This document shows positions 17,480 to 24,856 of a DNA stretch of 59,729 bases, piece by piece; within the stretch, counting starts at the first letter, position 1; each line of letters starts with the position of its first letter. The notes under the pieces are model-generated. The model did not search any database, was not told the origin of the DNA, and saw only the letters and a program-made list of their open reading frames with translations. Source of the stretch: Ulvibacter sp047614245. GTDB taxonomy: Bacteria > Bacteroidota > Bacteroidia > Flavobacteriales > Flavobacteriaceae. Position numbers and translations under genes: made by a program. The stretch spans positions 1 through 59,729 of the forward strand of contig JBLHIC010000005.1 in the NCBI GenBank assembly GCA_047614245.1. Direction: 5' to 3'.

Positions 17480-17774
17480 CTAAAACAATTTTAGCTTTAG
17501 GGTATTTCCCTAAAAGTAAGTTGGCAATTGATTTTCACGTTACTTGGCTTCTTATTATGGAAGACAGGGCTTCCAGGTAAACTGTGTCTCTCCTGGGGGT
17601 ATATTTGACAATCAGCCAATTAATTTTGTTAAGAATTATGAAAAGAAAGTTCCTTTGAAAAGATTAGGAACGCCTGATGATATTGCACCATCGGTAACAT
17701 TTTTATTGTCAGATGAAGCCAAATACATCACGGGCCATAATTTAATTGTAGATGGTGGCTGGACAATAGTTTAA
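17476..17774 (+). pseudogene. Deletion scar: start of one ORF joined to the tail of a PtmA-like short-chain dehydrogenase
   Basis: An ATG overlapping the legF stop opens a 34-residue frame (MTKTILALGYFPKSKLAIDF and on) that ends at 17580. In a different frame, 17544-17774 encodes the last 76 residues of a classical SDR: SYYGRQGFQVNCVSPGGIFD, RLGTPDDIAPSVTFLLSDEA, YITGHNLIVDGG. The Rossmann GxxxGxG, the catalytic YxxxK and about 180 residues are missing. In Campylobacter an SDR, PtmA, belongs to the legionaminate gene set, so this is probably a deleted ptmA. The first ORF's family is unknown. Confidence 0.72.
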
Positions 17775-17795
17775 GTGCATAAAAGAATAAGATAA

Positions 17796-17942
17796 ATGAC
17801 TTATTTAGACTCAGTGTATTTATATTTATTGAAAGGGAAGAATGATATTCTTGCTTTTCTATTCTTTATGTTAATTTCATCAATAGATATTGATGGAAAA
17901 TCTGATTTTTTAATGACAAGAATGTCTCTCAAAAATGCCTAA
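17796..17942 (+). CDS. Short hypothetical ORF before the flippase gene
   Basis: ATG at 17796 gives 48 residues (MTYLDSVYLYLLKGKNDIL, a hydrophobic LAFLFFMLISS run, then a polar end) and overlaps the flippase start by eight bases. There is no recognised family. It may be spurious or a leftover; the sequence here is very AT-rich, so short frames arise easily. Confidence 0.2.
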   Translation: MTYLDSVYLYLLKGKNDILAFLFFMLISSIDIDGKSDFLMTRMSLKNA

Positions 17943-19197
17943 TATATTTTCACCTTATTTAGAAAAGATAAAATTAAAATCTTTATCGAGTATTTATTAT
18001 ACAATTTTTGAAGGTTTATCAAAAGGTGGGAGTTATATATTATTATTAATCATAGCATCTGCAATAAGTGACAATTTGTACATTAAGATTTTAATCTTAA
18101 TGTCATTCGAGGCAATAATTACAATGTTATATTTTTCCTACAATTCTAGTGTATTGTATGCATTGAAAAATAATAAGATTGAATTATATTTTAATTATAG
18201 TTTGAAAAGTTCAATCACTCAAATTATTATATTTTATATTTTATATCTCATTTTCAAAGACTTTATAGATTCATATTTTGAATACAATCTTTCAATTTTA
18301 GTAATTGTTTTATTGGGGAATGGATTTTTGGCTAATATAATAAGGCAGTATTCGGTTTTATTTCAACTGGAGCTAAAGCACTCTAAGGCAATATTTTACA
18401 AGTCGATTCCGTTCTTTGTTAGTTTTGTTTTTACTTTGATACTTTTCTTTCTGTTAGATGATAAAATTATGGCCTTTTTCCTTGGTAAATTTGTAGGTCT
18501 CTTACTCTTTTTCCTCTATATATTGTATAACGAAAAAGGATTTCGAAATAAATTTGAATTTTCCTGGACAACGTTTAATTTCTTCTTTAACCGTGTCAAA
18601 TATTCTAGCTTGGTTGCTGTTTTAGGATGGGCTTCAGGACTTGGGTTTTTAAATTTTGTGAAATTTTATTCAAAAAATGAAAGAGATCTTTTAGTTCTAG
18701 GACTAATATTAAATTTATTCGTTATTTTACAAATGGTAGCAAATGGAATAAACCAAGTTTACGCTCCAAAATTAAAAGTAATTTATTTGGAGTCGAAGCA
18801 AAAAGGAATTTCATATTTAAAAAAGACTCATTTAGTTTATTTCTTTCTTTCTGTTTCTTTAGTTGTATTGGTTTCAATTACTTTGATCTGGAAAGATTTA
18901 TTAATCTTTTATTTTAAGAATATTGAAGTGATATTTGATAATGGCAACTTATATGTTGTTGTTATGCTATTTTTGATTTCGTCTTTTTGGTGGGTATCAT
19001 CGCCATTTTTTATGATTCTAGATTTATTTAAGACATTTTTCAATTTAAATGTTTCGTTAAATATAATAGCTTGGTTGTTGATTATTTTATTATATAACTT
19101 AGGGTTTGAAAATTATATTTTATATTTTCTTATTCTTAAATTAAGTGTGTCCATTGGCACATATTTTTATTTAAAGTTAAAAATATTACAGGCTTAA
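17935..19197 (+). CDS. Polysaccharide flippase, Wzx-like membrane protein
   Basis: The 420-residue protein is almost entirely hydrophobic, with about twelve predicted membrane-spanning stretches separated by short Lys-rich loops. This is the shape of the oligosaccharidyl-lipid flippase/MATE-like superfamily. Its place between sugar-activation genes and a polymerase candidate supports a role in moving undecaprenyl-linked repeat units across the inner membrane. Sequence identity in this family is low, so the call relies on topology and context. Strongly AT-rich composition, as in the next four genes, suggests acquired cargo. Confidence 0.72.
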   Translation: MPNIFSPYLEKIKLKSLSSIYYTIFEGLSKGGSYILLLIIASAISDNLYIKILILMSFEAIITMLYFSYNSSVLYALKNNKIELYFNYSLKSSITQIIIFYILYLIFKDFIDSYFEYNLSILVIVLLGNGFLANIIRQYSVLFQLELKHSKAIFYKSIPFFVSFVFTLILFFLLDDKIMAFFLGKFVGLLLFFLYILYNEKGFRNKFEFSWTTFNFFFNRVKYSSLVAVLGWASGLGFLNFVKFYSKNERDLLVLGLILNLFVILQMVANGINQVYAPKLKVIYLESKQKGISYLKKTHLVYFFLSVSLVVLVSITLIWKDLLIFYFKNIEVIFDNGNLYVVVMLFLISSFWWVSSPFFMILDLFKTFFNLNVSLNIIAWLLIILLYNLGFENYILYFLILKLSVSIGTYFYLKLKILQA

Positions 19198-19207
19198 AAA
19201 GAAATAT

Positions 19208-20323
19208 ATGGGTAAAAAAAGCTCAATTCTTATTGCACTTTTTATTTATCTAGGTACTACAGAATTTGCGCCACACTATTTTCAACTGTTCGCTCTCCCT
19301 TTAATTTTTTTTATTGAGAGAGATAATTTTAAATTAGTTGATAAGTATAAGCTACTCACATTGATGGTGGCACTTTGTGTAGTTAATGAAACCATTGGTA
19401 TTTCTTTTGGTTCCATAATTGTGACTAATATTTTTTCGATTTTTCCATATTTTATTTTAATAATCTTCACAATTTTCCTTTCTGATAATATTAATATTTC
19501 AATAATAAAATGGATATTATTATTTATAGGTTTTGAAATAATAATTGGAATAATTCAATCTCTGTTGGGTGTTCAATCATTTAATAATTCGGTTTCATTA
19601 ATGAATGATGGTTTGTTATATAACCAAAAGGTATATGGTTTATCTAGTAATTCAAGTGGATTTTCTTTGAAAATATTTCTTGGGTTATTATTATTTGTTG
19701 GTTTTCGAAAAAAATTATCGATTAATAAATATATTTATATTTCTTTAATAATTATTGGTTTAATAATAACATTCAATCGTACTTATATTTTTGGTTCAGT
19801 TTTATTTGGCCTTCTTTACTATTATAATATAATTAGTAAGAAGGAAAGTTCTAAAATGAAGCGTTGGTTTATTTATTTGGGTGTTTCTTTATTTTTTGTA
19901 GTTTTAATTATTAGTTTTAGGGAGATAATTCTTGAACAATTATTTAGGGGACGGACAGATTTGTCTGAATCAATGAGTGCACTATCGGAAAGAGATTTAA
20001 TATATAAGTATTTTTGGGATTTTATTTTAGAAAACCCATGGCTGGGTAATAATTCTTTTAAGTTACTCTTTACGACTTTTGATGGACGTATTCTTCACGC
20101 TCACAATTCTTATTTGCAGCTTTTTGCTACTAATGGAATATTGATTGGTTCGTTATTTATGTTTTTTATAATTAAACACATAAATAAGGATAATTATATT
20201 TTTGTTTTACCAATTCTTATCAGTGGCCTTTTGCAATATTCAATTTTTTGGGGTACTTCTTTTCAAGATTTAGTTTTTTATGTGATTTTGTTTTCAAACT
20301 TTAAGTTAGGAAGAACAAGTTAA
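19208..20323 (+). CDS. O-antigen polymerase/ligase-like membrane protein (Wzy candidate)
   Basis: This 371-residue integral membrane protein has about ten hydrophobic segments and a larger hydrophilic loop around residues 240-300. That loop contains RGRTDLSESMSALSERD followed by WLGNNSFKLL and HAHNSYLQLFATNG. The HNSYL motif in the last periplasmic loop is typical of the O-antigen ligase/polymerase (PF04932) group. It lies 10 bp after the flippase gene. A ligase role cannot be excluded, but position in the locus favours polymerisation of repeat units. Confidence 0.75.
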   Translation: MGKKSSILIALFIYLGTTEFAPHYFQLFALPLIFFIERDNFKLVDKYKLLTLMVALCVVNETIGISFGSIIVTNIFSIFPYFILIIFTIFLSDNINISIIKWILLFIGFEIIIGIIQSLLGVQSFNNSVSLMNDGLLYNQKVYGLSSNSSGFSLKIFLGLLLFVGFRKKLSINKYIYISLIIIGLIITFNRTYIFGSVLFGLLYYYNIISKKESSKMKRWFIYLGVSLFFVVLIISFREIILEQLFRGRTDLSESMSALSERDLIYKYFWDFILENPWLGNNSFKLLFTTFDGRILHAHNSYLQLFATNGILIGSLFMFFIIKHINKDNYIFVLPILISGLLQYSIFWGTSFQDLVFYVILFSNFKLGRTS

Positions 20324-20402
20324 GCTGATTAATTATAATTTGAATTTTATTAACCTTTGATTGAGAATATTATATATTTAAAAAATTAATTGAAATCTTT
20401 AT

Positions 20403-21281
20403 ATGTTGCAATATTATTTTTTTGCTATTAAACTTGTTGAGACTATTTTCAATATTTTAATGGTAGTTCTTCTTCTTCCACGAAACATATTTACAAAAAT
20501 TGTAAATAAGAAAGATGCTGGTGTTGTCCACATTTTCGGGAATGGCCCCTCTTTAAAGATAGATATTGATAAAATTATTTCAAGGTTAAAAGAGTCGAAA
20601 GAGGACCAAGTTATGGCCGTTAACTCATTTGCTTCAGATCCTTTATTTGAATTATTACAACCGTCGTATTATATATTGGTTGACCCTGTTTATTTTGAGG
20701 ATTCTCAATTGGATAGAATTAAACTTTTAAAGGTTAAATTATCAAATTCTCTCTTAAAAAAAACAAGTTGGCCATTGAATTTATTTGTTCCAGTTTCGGC
20801 AAACAAATCTGAATTTGTCCAAGATTTGAGTAAAAATAAAAATATAAAAGTGTTTTATTTTAAAAACTCCCCGGTTATAGGAGGGAGTCAGAGAATTAAT
20901 AATTTTTTATTTAAAAATAACTTGGCAAACCCTTTATATCAGAATGTTCTAATGGCAGGAATTTTCTTAAGTCTCAAGATTGGCTTTTCAAAGATTCGTA
21001 TATGGGGCGCTGATCATTCATGGCATGAAGGTTTCGAATTAAGAAAGGATAATAATATTTATATTCTTGATGAGCATTTTTATTCAGATCAGAATAATAC
21101 TGCATTCTTAAATTGTAATGCTGATGGTGTTCCAAATAGAGTACATGAAGAATTTCTAAGATTATCAAGAGTCTTTAAAATTTATCACTCACTTGAATCA
21201 TTTTCAAAATATATAAATAGTGAAATTATAAATTTAAGTAGTAAGACATGGATTGATGCTTTTAAGCGTGATGATAAGTAG
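20403..21281 (+). CDS. Putative glycosyltransferase with GNGPSLK motif (DUF115/Maf-like, GT42-like)
   Basis: The 292-residue protein has a hydrophobic N-terminal helix (about residues 4-26) and then VVHIFGNGPSLKIDIDKI with GNGPSLK at 46-52, followed by MAVNSFASDPLF, PSYYILVDPVYF and RIWGADHSWHEGF. GNGPSLK followed by a changed Asn residue is seen both in GT42 sialyltransferases (Cst-II) and in the DUF115 domain of Maf proteins, which transfer pseudaminic or legionaminic acid to flagellin. Similar ORFs are common in Bacteroidota capsule loci. I infer a CMP-nonulosonate-dependent transferase, perhaps for legionaminic acid. The activity is unproven. Confidence 0.55.
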   Translation: MLQYYFFAIKLVETIFNILMVVLLLPRNIFTKIVNKKDAGVVHIFGNGPSLKIDIDKIISRLKESKEDQVMAVNSFASDPLFELLQPSYYILVDPVYFEDSQLDRIKLLKVKLSNSLLKKTSWPLNLFVPVSANKSEFVQDLSKNKNIKVFYFKNSPVIGGSQRINNFLFKNNLANPLYQNVLMAGIFLSLKIGFSKIRIWGADHSWHEGFELRKDNNIYILDEHFYSDQNNTAFLNCNADGVPNRVHEEFLRLSRVFKIYHSLESFSKYINSEIINLSSKTWIDAFKRDDK

Positions 21282-21460
21282 GTTGTATCTTAAAAATGGA
21301 ATCGAAAATCTTTTAATAGGAGATACACTGTTTTACTATGAAAATTTCAACGAAAACCTAGAAAATTTTTTTCTAAAAGCTTTTTTATGGATAAAATGAA
21401 GTATTACTATTAGAAAGTCATTATTTTCATAACCCTTATGTTCAAAAAAGATTCAATTAT
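21271..21460 (+). pseudogene. Short frameshifted coding remnant of unknown family
   Basis: An ATG overlapping the end of the previous gene gives 42 residues (LKNGIENLLIGDTLFYYENF, then NENLENFFLKAFLWIK) to TGA 21397-21399. In the next frame the text continues smoothly as NEVLLLESHYFHNPYVQKRF and runs up to the acetyltransferase start at 21461. The join looks like a single-base shift inside what was one coding segment. I cannot assign a family. It could be the tail of a lost transferase. Confidence 0.35.
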
Positions 21461-22090
21461 ATGAAACCGTTTAAGTTTTTATTTTTTAAAAGGAATAGTA
21501 AAATATCTAAAAGCTCGAAAATATATGCATTTAGTAGAATTACAAATGCAGTCATCGGCAATTATTCGTATATAAGTTATAGTTGTACAATTAACAATTG
21601 TGAAATTGGAAATTTTTGTTCGATTGCGAGCGGTGTTAAAATCGGTTTGGGTAAACACCCTGTCAATTTTATATCTACTAGCCCAATATTTTATTCTCCA
21701 AAAAATCCGTTAATGCATGTGTTAACAAAAATTTCGAAATTCTCTGAAAATGAAAAAGTCGTTATAGGAAATGATGTTTGGATTGGAACTAATGTTACAG
21801 TCTTAGATGGTGTTAAAATTGGAAATGGTGCAATAATAGGAGCAAATAGTATAGTTACAAAAGATGTGAAACCATTTACTATCGTTGGGGGAGTTCCCGC
21901 AAAATTTATTAAAACTAGATTTAGTGAAAATTCAATAGAAATAATCGAAAAGTCTAAATGGTGGAATTTACCCATAGAGTTTTTTAGGATATCAGAAGTT
22001 GCGGAATTATTCTCAAAAGAGTTAACCTCAGATTCCGTTGAACAATTAAAAATGTTAATGGAGGAGGAGAAATTTGAAAACCTATCATGA
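21461..22090 (+). CDS. Hexapeptide-repeat O-acetyltransferase (CatB/VatD-like)
   Basis: This 209-residue left-handed beta-helix protein has repeats beginning around residue 25 (VIGNYSYISYSCTINNCEIG), the active-site loop with SGVKIGLGKHPVNF (catalytic His in GKHP), and the VVIGNDVWIGTNVTVLDGV to IVGGVPAKFIKTRF end that marks xenobiotic/sugar acyltransferases. It most likely acetylates a sugar of the repeat unit. The start at 21461 is chosen by family alignment, although the frame is open for 22 more codons upstream (see the remnant before it). It overlaps the next gene by four bases. Confidence 0.85.
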   Translation: MKPFKFLFFKRNSKISKSSKIYAFSRITNAVIGNYSYISYSCTINNCEIGNFCSIASGVKIGLGKHPVNFISTSPIFYSPKNPLMHVLTKISKFSENEKVVIGNDVWIGTNVTVLDGVKIGNGAIIGANSIVTKDVKPFTIVGGVPAKFIKTRFSENSIEIIEKSKWWNLPIEFFRISEVAELFSKELTSDSVEQLKMLMEEEKFENLS

Positions 22091-22830
22091 AAATATCTAT
22101 AATAACCGTCTGTTACAATAGTGCTGCGACAATACACAAAACATTTCAATCTTTAGCATTACAAACATATAAAAACATAGAATACATTGTAGTCGACGGG
22201 AGTTCAAAAGATGAAACGGTTCCAATTATAAAAAAAAATGAAGCCCTAATTACCAAATGGGTTTCAGAACCAGATAAGGGATTATATGATGCGATGAATA
22301 AAGGCATTCAGCTGGCGACAGGAGATCTAGTTGGTATTTTGAATTCAGACGATACATTTTATAATAATTCGGTTTTAGAAGAGTTAGTGGATTTCCATAA
22401 AAATAATGCTATTGATGCATCTATAGGGAACATCATTCAGCATAATGAGAATGGCAAGATTGTTAGAAAATATAACGCAACAAACTGGAAACCTAAAAAA
22501 TTGAAAATTGGCTTTATGCCACCACATCCAGCCATATTTTTTAAAAGGGAGTTATTTGAAAAGTTTGGATTATATCACTTAGATTTTACAATTGGGGCGG
22601 ATTATGAATTAATTGCACGGTTTTTTCTAAAAAATAATATTTCTTGGAGGTATTCAGGTATTACAACAACAGCAATGCTAACAGGTGGTTTGAGTTCTTC
22701 TGGTATGGGTAGTTATAAACTAATATCAAAAGAAATAGGGAAAGCATTGAGCAGAAATGACATTGATTATTCACCTTTAAAAGTTAGATTGAGAGGTTTT
22801 TGGAAGATTGTTGGTTTATTGCGGAAGTGA
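22087..22830 (+). CDS. Family 2 glycosyltransferase
   Basis: The 247-residue GT-A enzyme starts MKISIITVCYNSAATI, has VDGSSKDET, the well-conserved SEPDKGLYDAMNKGI, and LNSDDTFY carrying the metal-binding aspartates. It ends soon after FTIGADYELIARFF. This set is typical of WcaA-like transferases of repeat-unit assembly. ATG overlaps the acetyltransferase stop (ATGA). It is one of only two transferase candidates in the surviving locus, the other being the GNGPSLK protein, besides the initiating PGT. The 112 bp after it contains a REP-like TGAGATCCCTACGCG string. Confidence 0.9.
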   Translation: MKISIITVCYNSAATIHKTFQSLALQTYKNIEYIVVDGSSKDETVPIIKKNEALITKWVSEPDKGLYDAMNKGIQLATGDLVGILNSDDTFYNNSVLEELVDFHKNNAIDASIGNIIQHNENGKIVRKYNATNWKPKKLKIGFMPPHPAIFFKRELFEKFGLYHLDFTIGADYELIARFFLKNNISWRYSGITTTAMLTGGLSSSGMGSYKLISKEIGKALSRNDIDYSPLKVRLRGFWKIVGLLRK

Positions 22831-22942
22831 TAGCCAGATTGCTCCGTTACATTTATAATGACGGGCTAATCATATTATGAGATCCCTACGCGCACGAAGA
22901 TCACGTTAAGTTACAAATAGAGAATAAGATTGAATTGTTTTA

Positions 22943-23878
22943 ATGAGCAAACAACAAAACATACTAATAACGGGAAGCACAGGCTTTGTAGGTGGCAACT
23001 TAAAACCCTATTTACAAGAAGAAGGATTTCAAATTATTGGAATCACTAGAAAACCAACGGTTGAGGATGAATTATCCTATGAGTCTTTAAATATAGAAAA
23101 CTGGAACAAGAGCTTTGCAATGCTGCACTTAGCAGGTAAGGCACATGATGTAAAAAATACTGCTGAGGATGCTGCTTATTTTGAAGTGAATACTGAATTA
23201 ACCAAAAAATTATTCAATCAATTTTTAGAAAGTACTTGCGAAGTTTTTATTTATATCAGTTCTGTAAAAGCAGTTGCAGATACTGTTGAGGGGATTTTAA
23301 CAGAAGATGAAATTCCCAATGCAATAACTGCTTATGGAAAATCAAAATTAGCGGCAGAGCAGTATATTCTAGCACAAAAGATTCCAAAAGACAAAAGTGT
23401 ATTTATACTTCGTCCGTGTATGATTCATGGTCCGGGAAATAAGGGGAATCTTAATTTGTTGTTTGCTATGGCAAATAAAGGTGTTCCGTATCCTTTTGGT
23501 TCATTTCATAATGAGCGTTCCTTTTTAAGCATAGATAATTTATTATTTGTTATTAAGGAATTGGTAGTGAAAAGACCCACTTCGGGTATTTTTAATGTTA
23601 GTGATGATGAATTTATTTCTACTAAGGAGGTATATAAGGCTATGGGAGAGGCAATAGGTAGTCGGTTAAGAATACTAAATGTTCCTAAAGGATTGATTGC
23701 TTTATGTGGCAAACTAGGAGATGTTATTCCGATTCCTATCAATTCAGAAAAAATTCATAAACTGACTGAAAATTACAAAGTTTCCAATGCTAAAATAAAG
23801 AAAGCATTAGAGATTTCTAATTTACCGATGTCTGCCAAGGAGGGCTTATATAAAACCTTGGAATCATTTAAATCATAA
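22943..23878 (+). CDS. NAD-dependent nucleotide-sugar epimerase/reductase (WbpV/WreQ-like)
   Basis: This 311-residue extended SDR has ITGSTGFVGGNL at residues 9-20, HLAGKAHDV, YISSVKAVAD, the catalytic TAYGKSKLAAEQ (YxxxK) and RPCMIHGPGNKGNL. The short length and the HLAGKAHD pattern resemble the WbpV/WreQ/FnlB-type enzymes that reduce or epimerise UDP-4-keto-6-deoxy-GlcNAc. It sits four bases before a PglC-type phosphoglycosyl transferase, the same pairing seen for QuiNAc- or FucNAc-initiated chains. I infer that it makes the first sugar of the repeat unit. The exact product is unknown. Confidence 0.75.
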   Translation: MSKQQNILITGSTGFVGGNLKPYLQEEGFQIIGITRKPTVEDELSYESLNIENWNKSFAMLHLAGKAHDVKNTAEDAAYFEVNTELTKKLFNQFLESTCEVFIYISSVKAVADTVEGILTEDEIPNAITAYGKSKLAAEQYILAQKIPKDKSVFILRPCMIHGPGNKGNLNLLFAMANKGVPYPFGSFHNERSFLSIDNLLFVIKELVVKRPTSGIFNVSDDEFISTKEVYKAMGEAIGSRLRILNVPKGLIALCGKLGDVIPIPINSEKIHKLTENYKVSNAKIKKALEISNLPMSAKEGLYKTLESFKS

Positions 23879-23882
23879 CAGC

Positions 23883-24437
23883 ATGCTAGATAGATTACTC
23901 GCCTTATTGATGTTAATAGGCTTAAGCCCGGTGTTTTTAATAGTGAGTTTGCTTATTTTAATAGATGATGGTTTTCCTGTCTTTTTTACTCAGAAAAGAG
24001 TAGGGAAAGATTATTCGTTTTTTGAATTGTATAAATTTAGAACGATGAAAAAGAACACCCCCAATGTAGCCACACATTTACTCGAAAACCCAGAGAAATA
24101 TGTTTTGAAAGTTGGGAAAATTCTCCGCAAATTAAGTTTAGATGAAGTTCCAAATTTGCTCAACATTCTCAAAGGAGAAATGGTGTTTGTAGGACCAAGA
24201 CCTGCTTTGTATAACCAAGATGATTTAATGCAGTTAAGAGTCGATGCTGGTGTGGCTCATCTAATGCCAGGGTTGACGGGATGGGCACAAATTAATGGTC
24301 GTGATGAAATTTCTATTGAAGCAAAAGTGGCATTAGAAAAAGAATATTTGGAAAAGAAGAGTTTTTTGTTCGATGTAAAGATTTTCTTTTTGACGTTTGC
24401 TTCAGCATTTTTGAAGAAAGAGGGGGTTAGTCATTAA
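23883..24437 (+). CDS. Monotopic phosphoglycosyl transferase (PglC/WbpL-like initiating enzyme)
   Basis: The 184-residue short form of the bacterial sugar transferase family (PF02397) starts with a re-entrant hydrophobic helix (LLALLMLIGLSPVFLIVSLL). It then has FTQKRVGKDYSFFELYKFRTM, the Asp-Glu dyad in LRKLSLDEVPNLLNILKGE, VFVGPRPAL and PGLTGWAQINGRD. It should link the first sugar phosphate to undecaprenyl phosphate on the inner membrane. It is the intact counterpart of the decayed long-form enzyme at 569-1300. No clear terminator follows. Confidence 0.92.
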   Translation: MLDRLLALLMLIGLSPVFLIVSLLILIDDGFPVFFTQKRVGKDYSFFELYKFRTMKKNTPNVATHLLENPEKYVLKVGKILRKLSLDEVPNLLNILKGEMVFVGPRPALYNQDDLMQLRVDAGVAHLMPGLTGWAQINGRDEISIEAKVALEKEYLEKKSFLFDVKIFFLTFASAFLKKEGVSH

Positions 24438-24516
24438 GTAGCTATTGAAACCAGCAAGCCTTAAGATCACAGGCATCCCTAACTCGGGTTCAGAATCTTA
24501 TGAATAGAGAACAAAT

Positions 24517-24549
24517 CATCATTCCATTAATACTGTTTATGGAATGATG
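24517..24549. repeat. 11-bp perfect inverted repeat
   Basis: CATCATTCCAT (24517-24527) and ATGGAATGATG (24539-24549) are separated by 11 bp. No T tract follows, so it is not a convincing terminator. It leads directly into the diverged 152-bp repeat copy. Confidence 0.6.
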
Positions 24550-24693
24550 AATAAGATTACTTCACCCAAATGGGTCCGCAATGCCTGTGGTGCCAATTAG
24601 GATCCAGAGCAAGGCTTAGCGAGGAGGCCATTGGCTAAAGAAGTGAACTCATGATTCTAGCTAAAGCCCGAATCGCTATTTAAGAATATTACT
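24526..24693. repeat. Diverged copy of the 152-bp intergenic repeat
   Basis: In the 419-bp gap between the locus end and murF, this stretch follows the unit order of the copies at 3617-3948: GAATAAGATTACTTCACCC, a degenerate central dyad, TTAGCGAGGAGGCC, then TGATTCTAGCTAAAG and ATTTAAGAATATTAC. The central arms no longer pair well. The remaining 24694-24856 is AT-rich spacer in which I see no gene. Confidence 0.7.
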
Positions 24694-24856
24694 GGAAATT
24701 TTGTGTAATCTTGAAATTCGTTTAACTATGTATTCGCTAAACTGTGTATTTGTTATATTTTGAAACTCGTTATTTGTTTAACCGTTTAATTTAATACTTC
24801 GATTACACGCATCAACGAATCAACAGACCTTCTTGGACGATATGGAATTTGAACTA

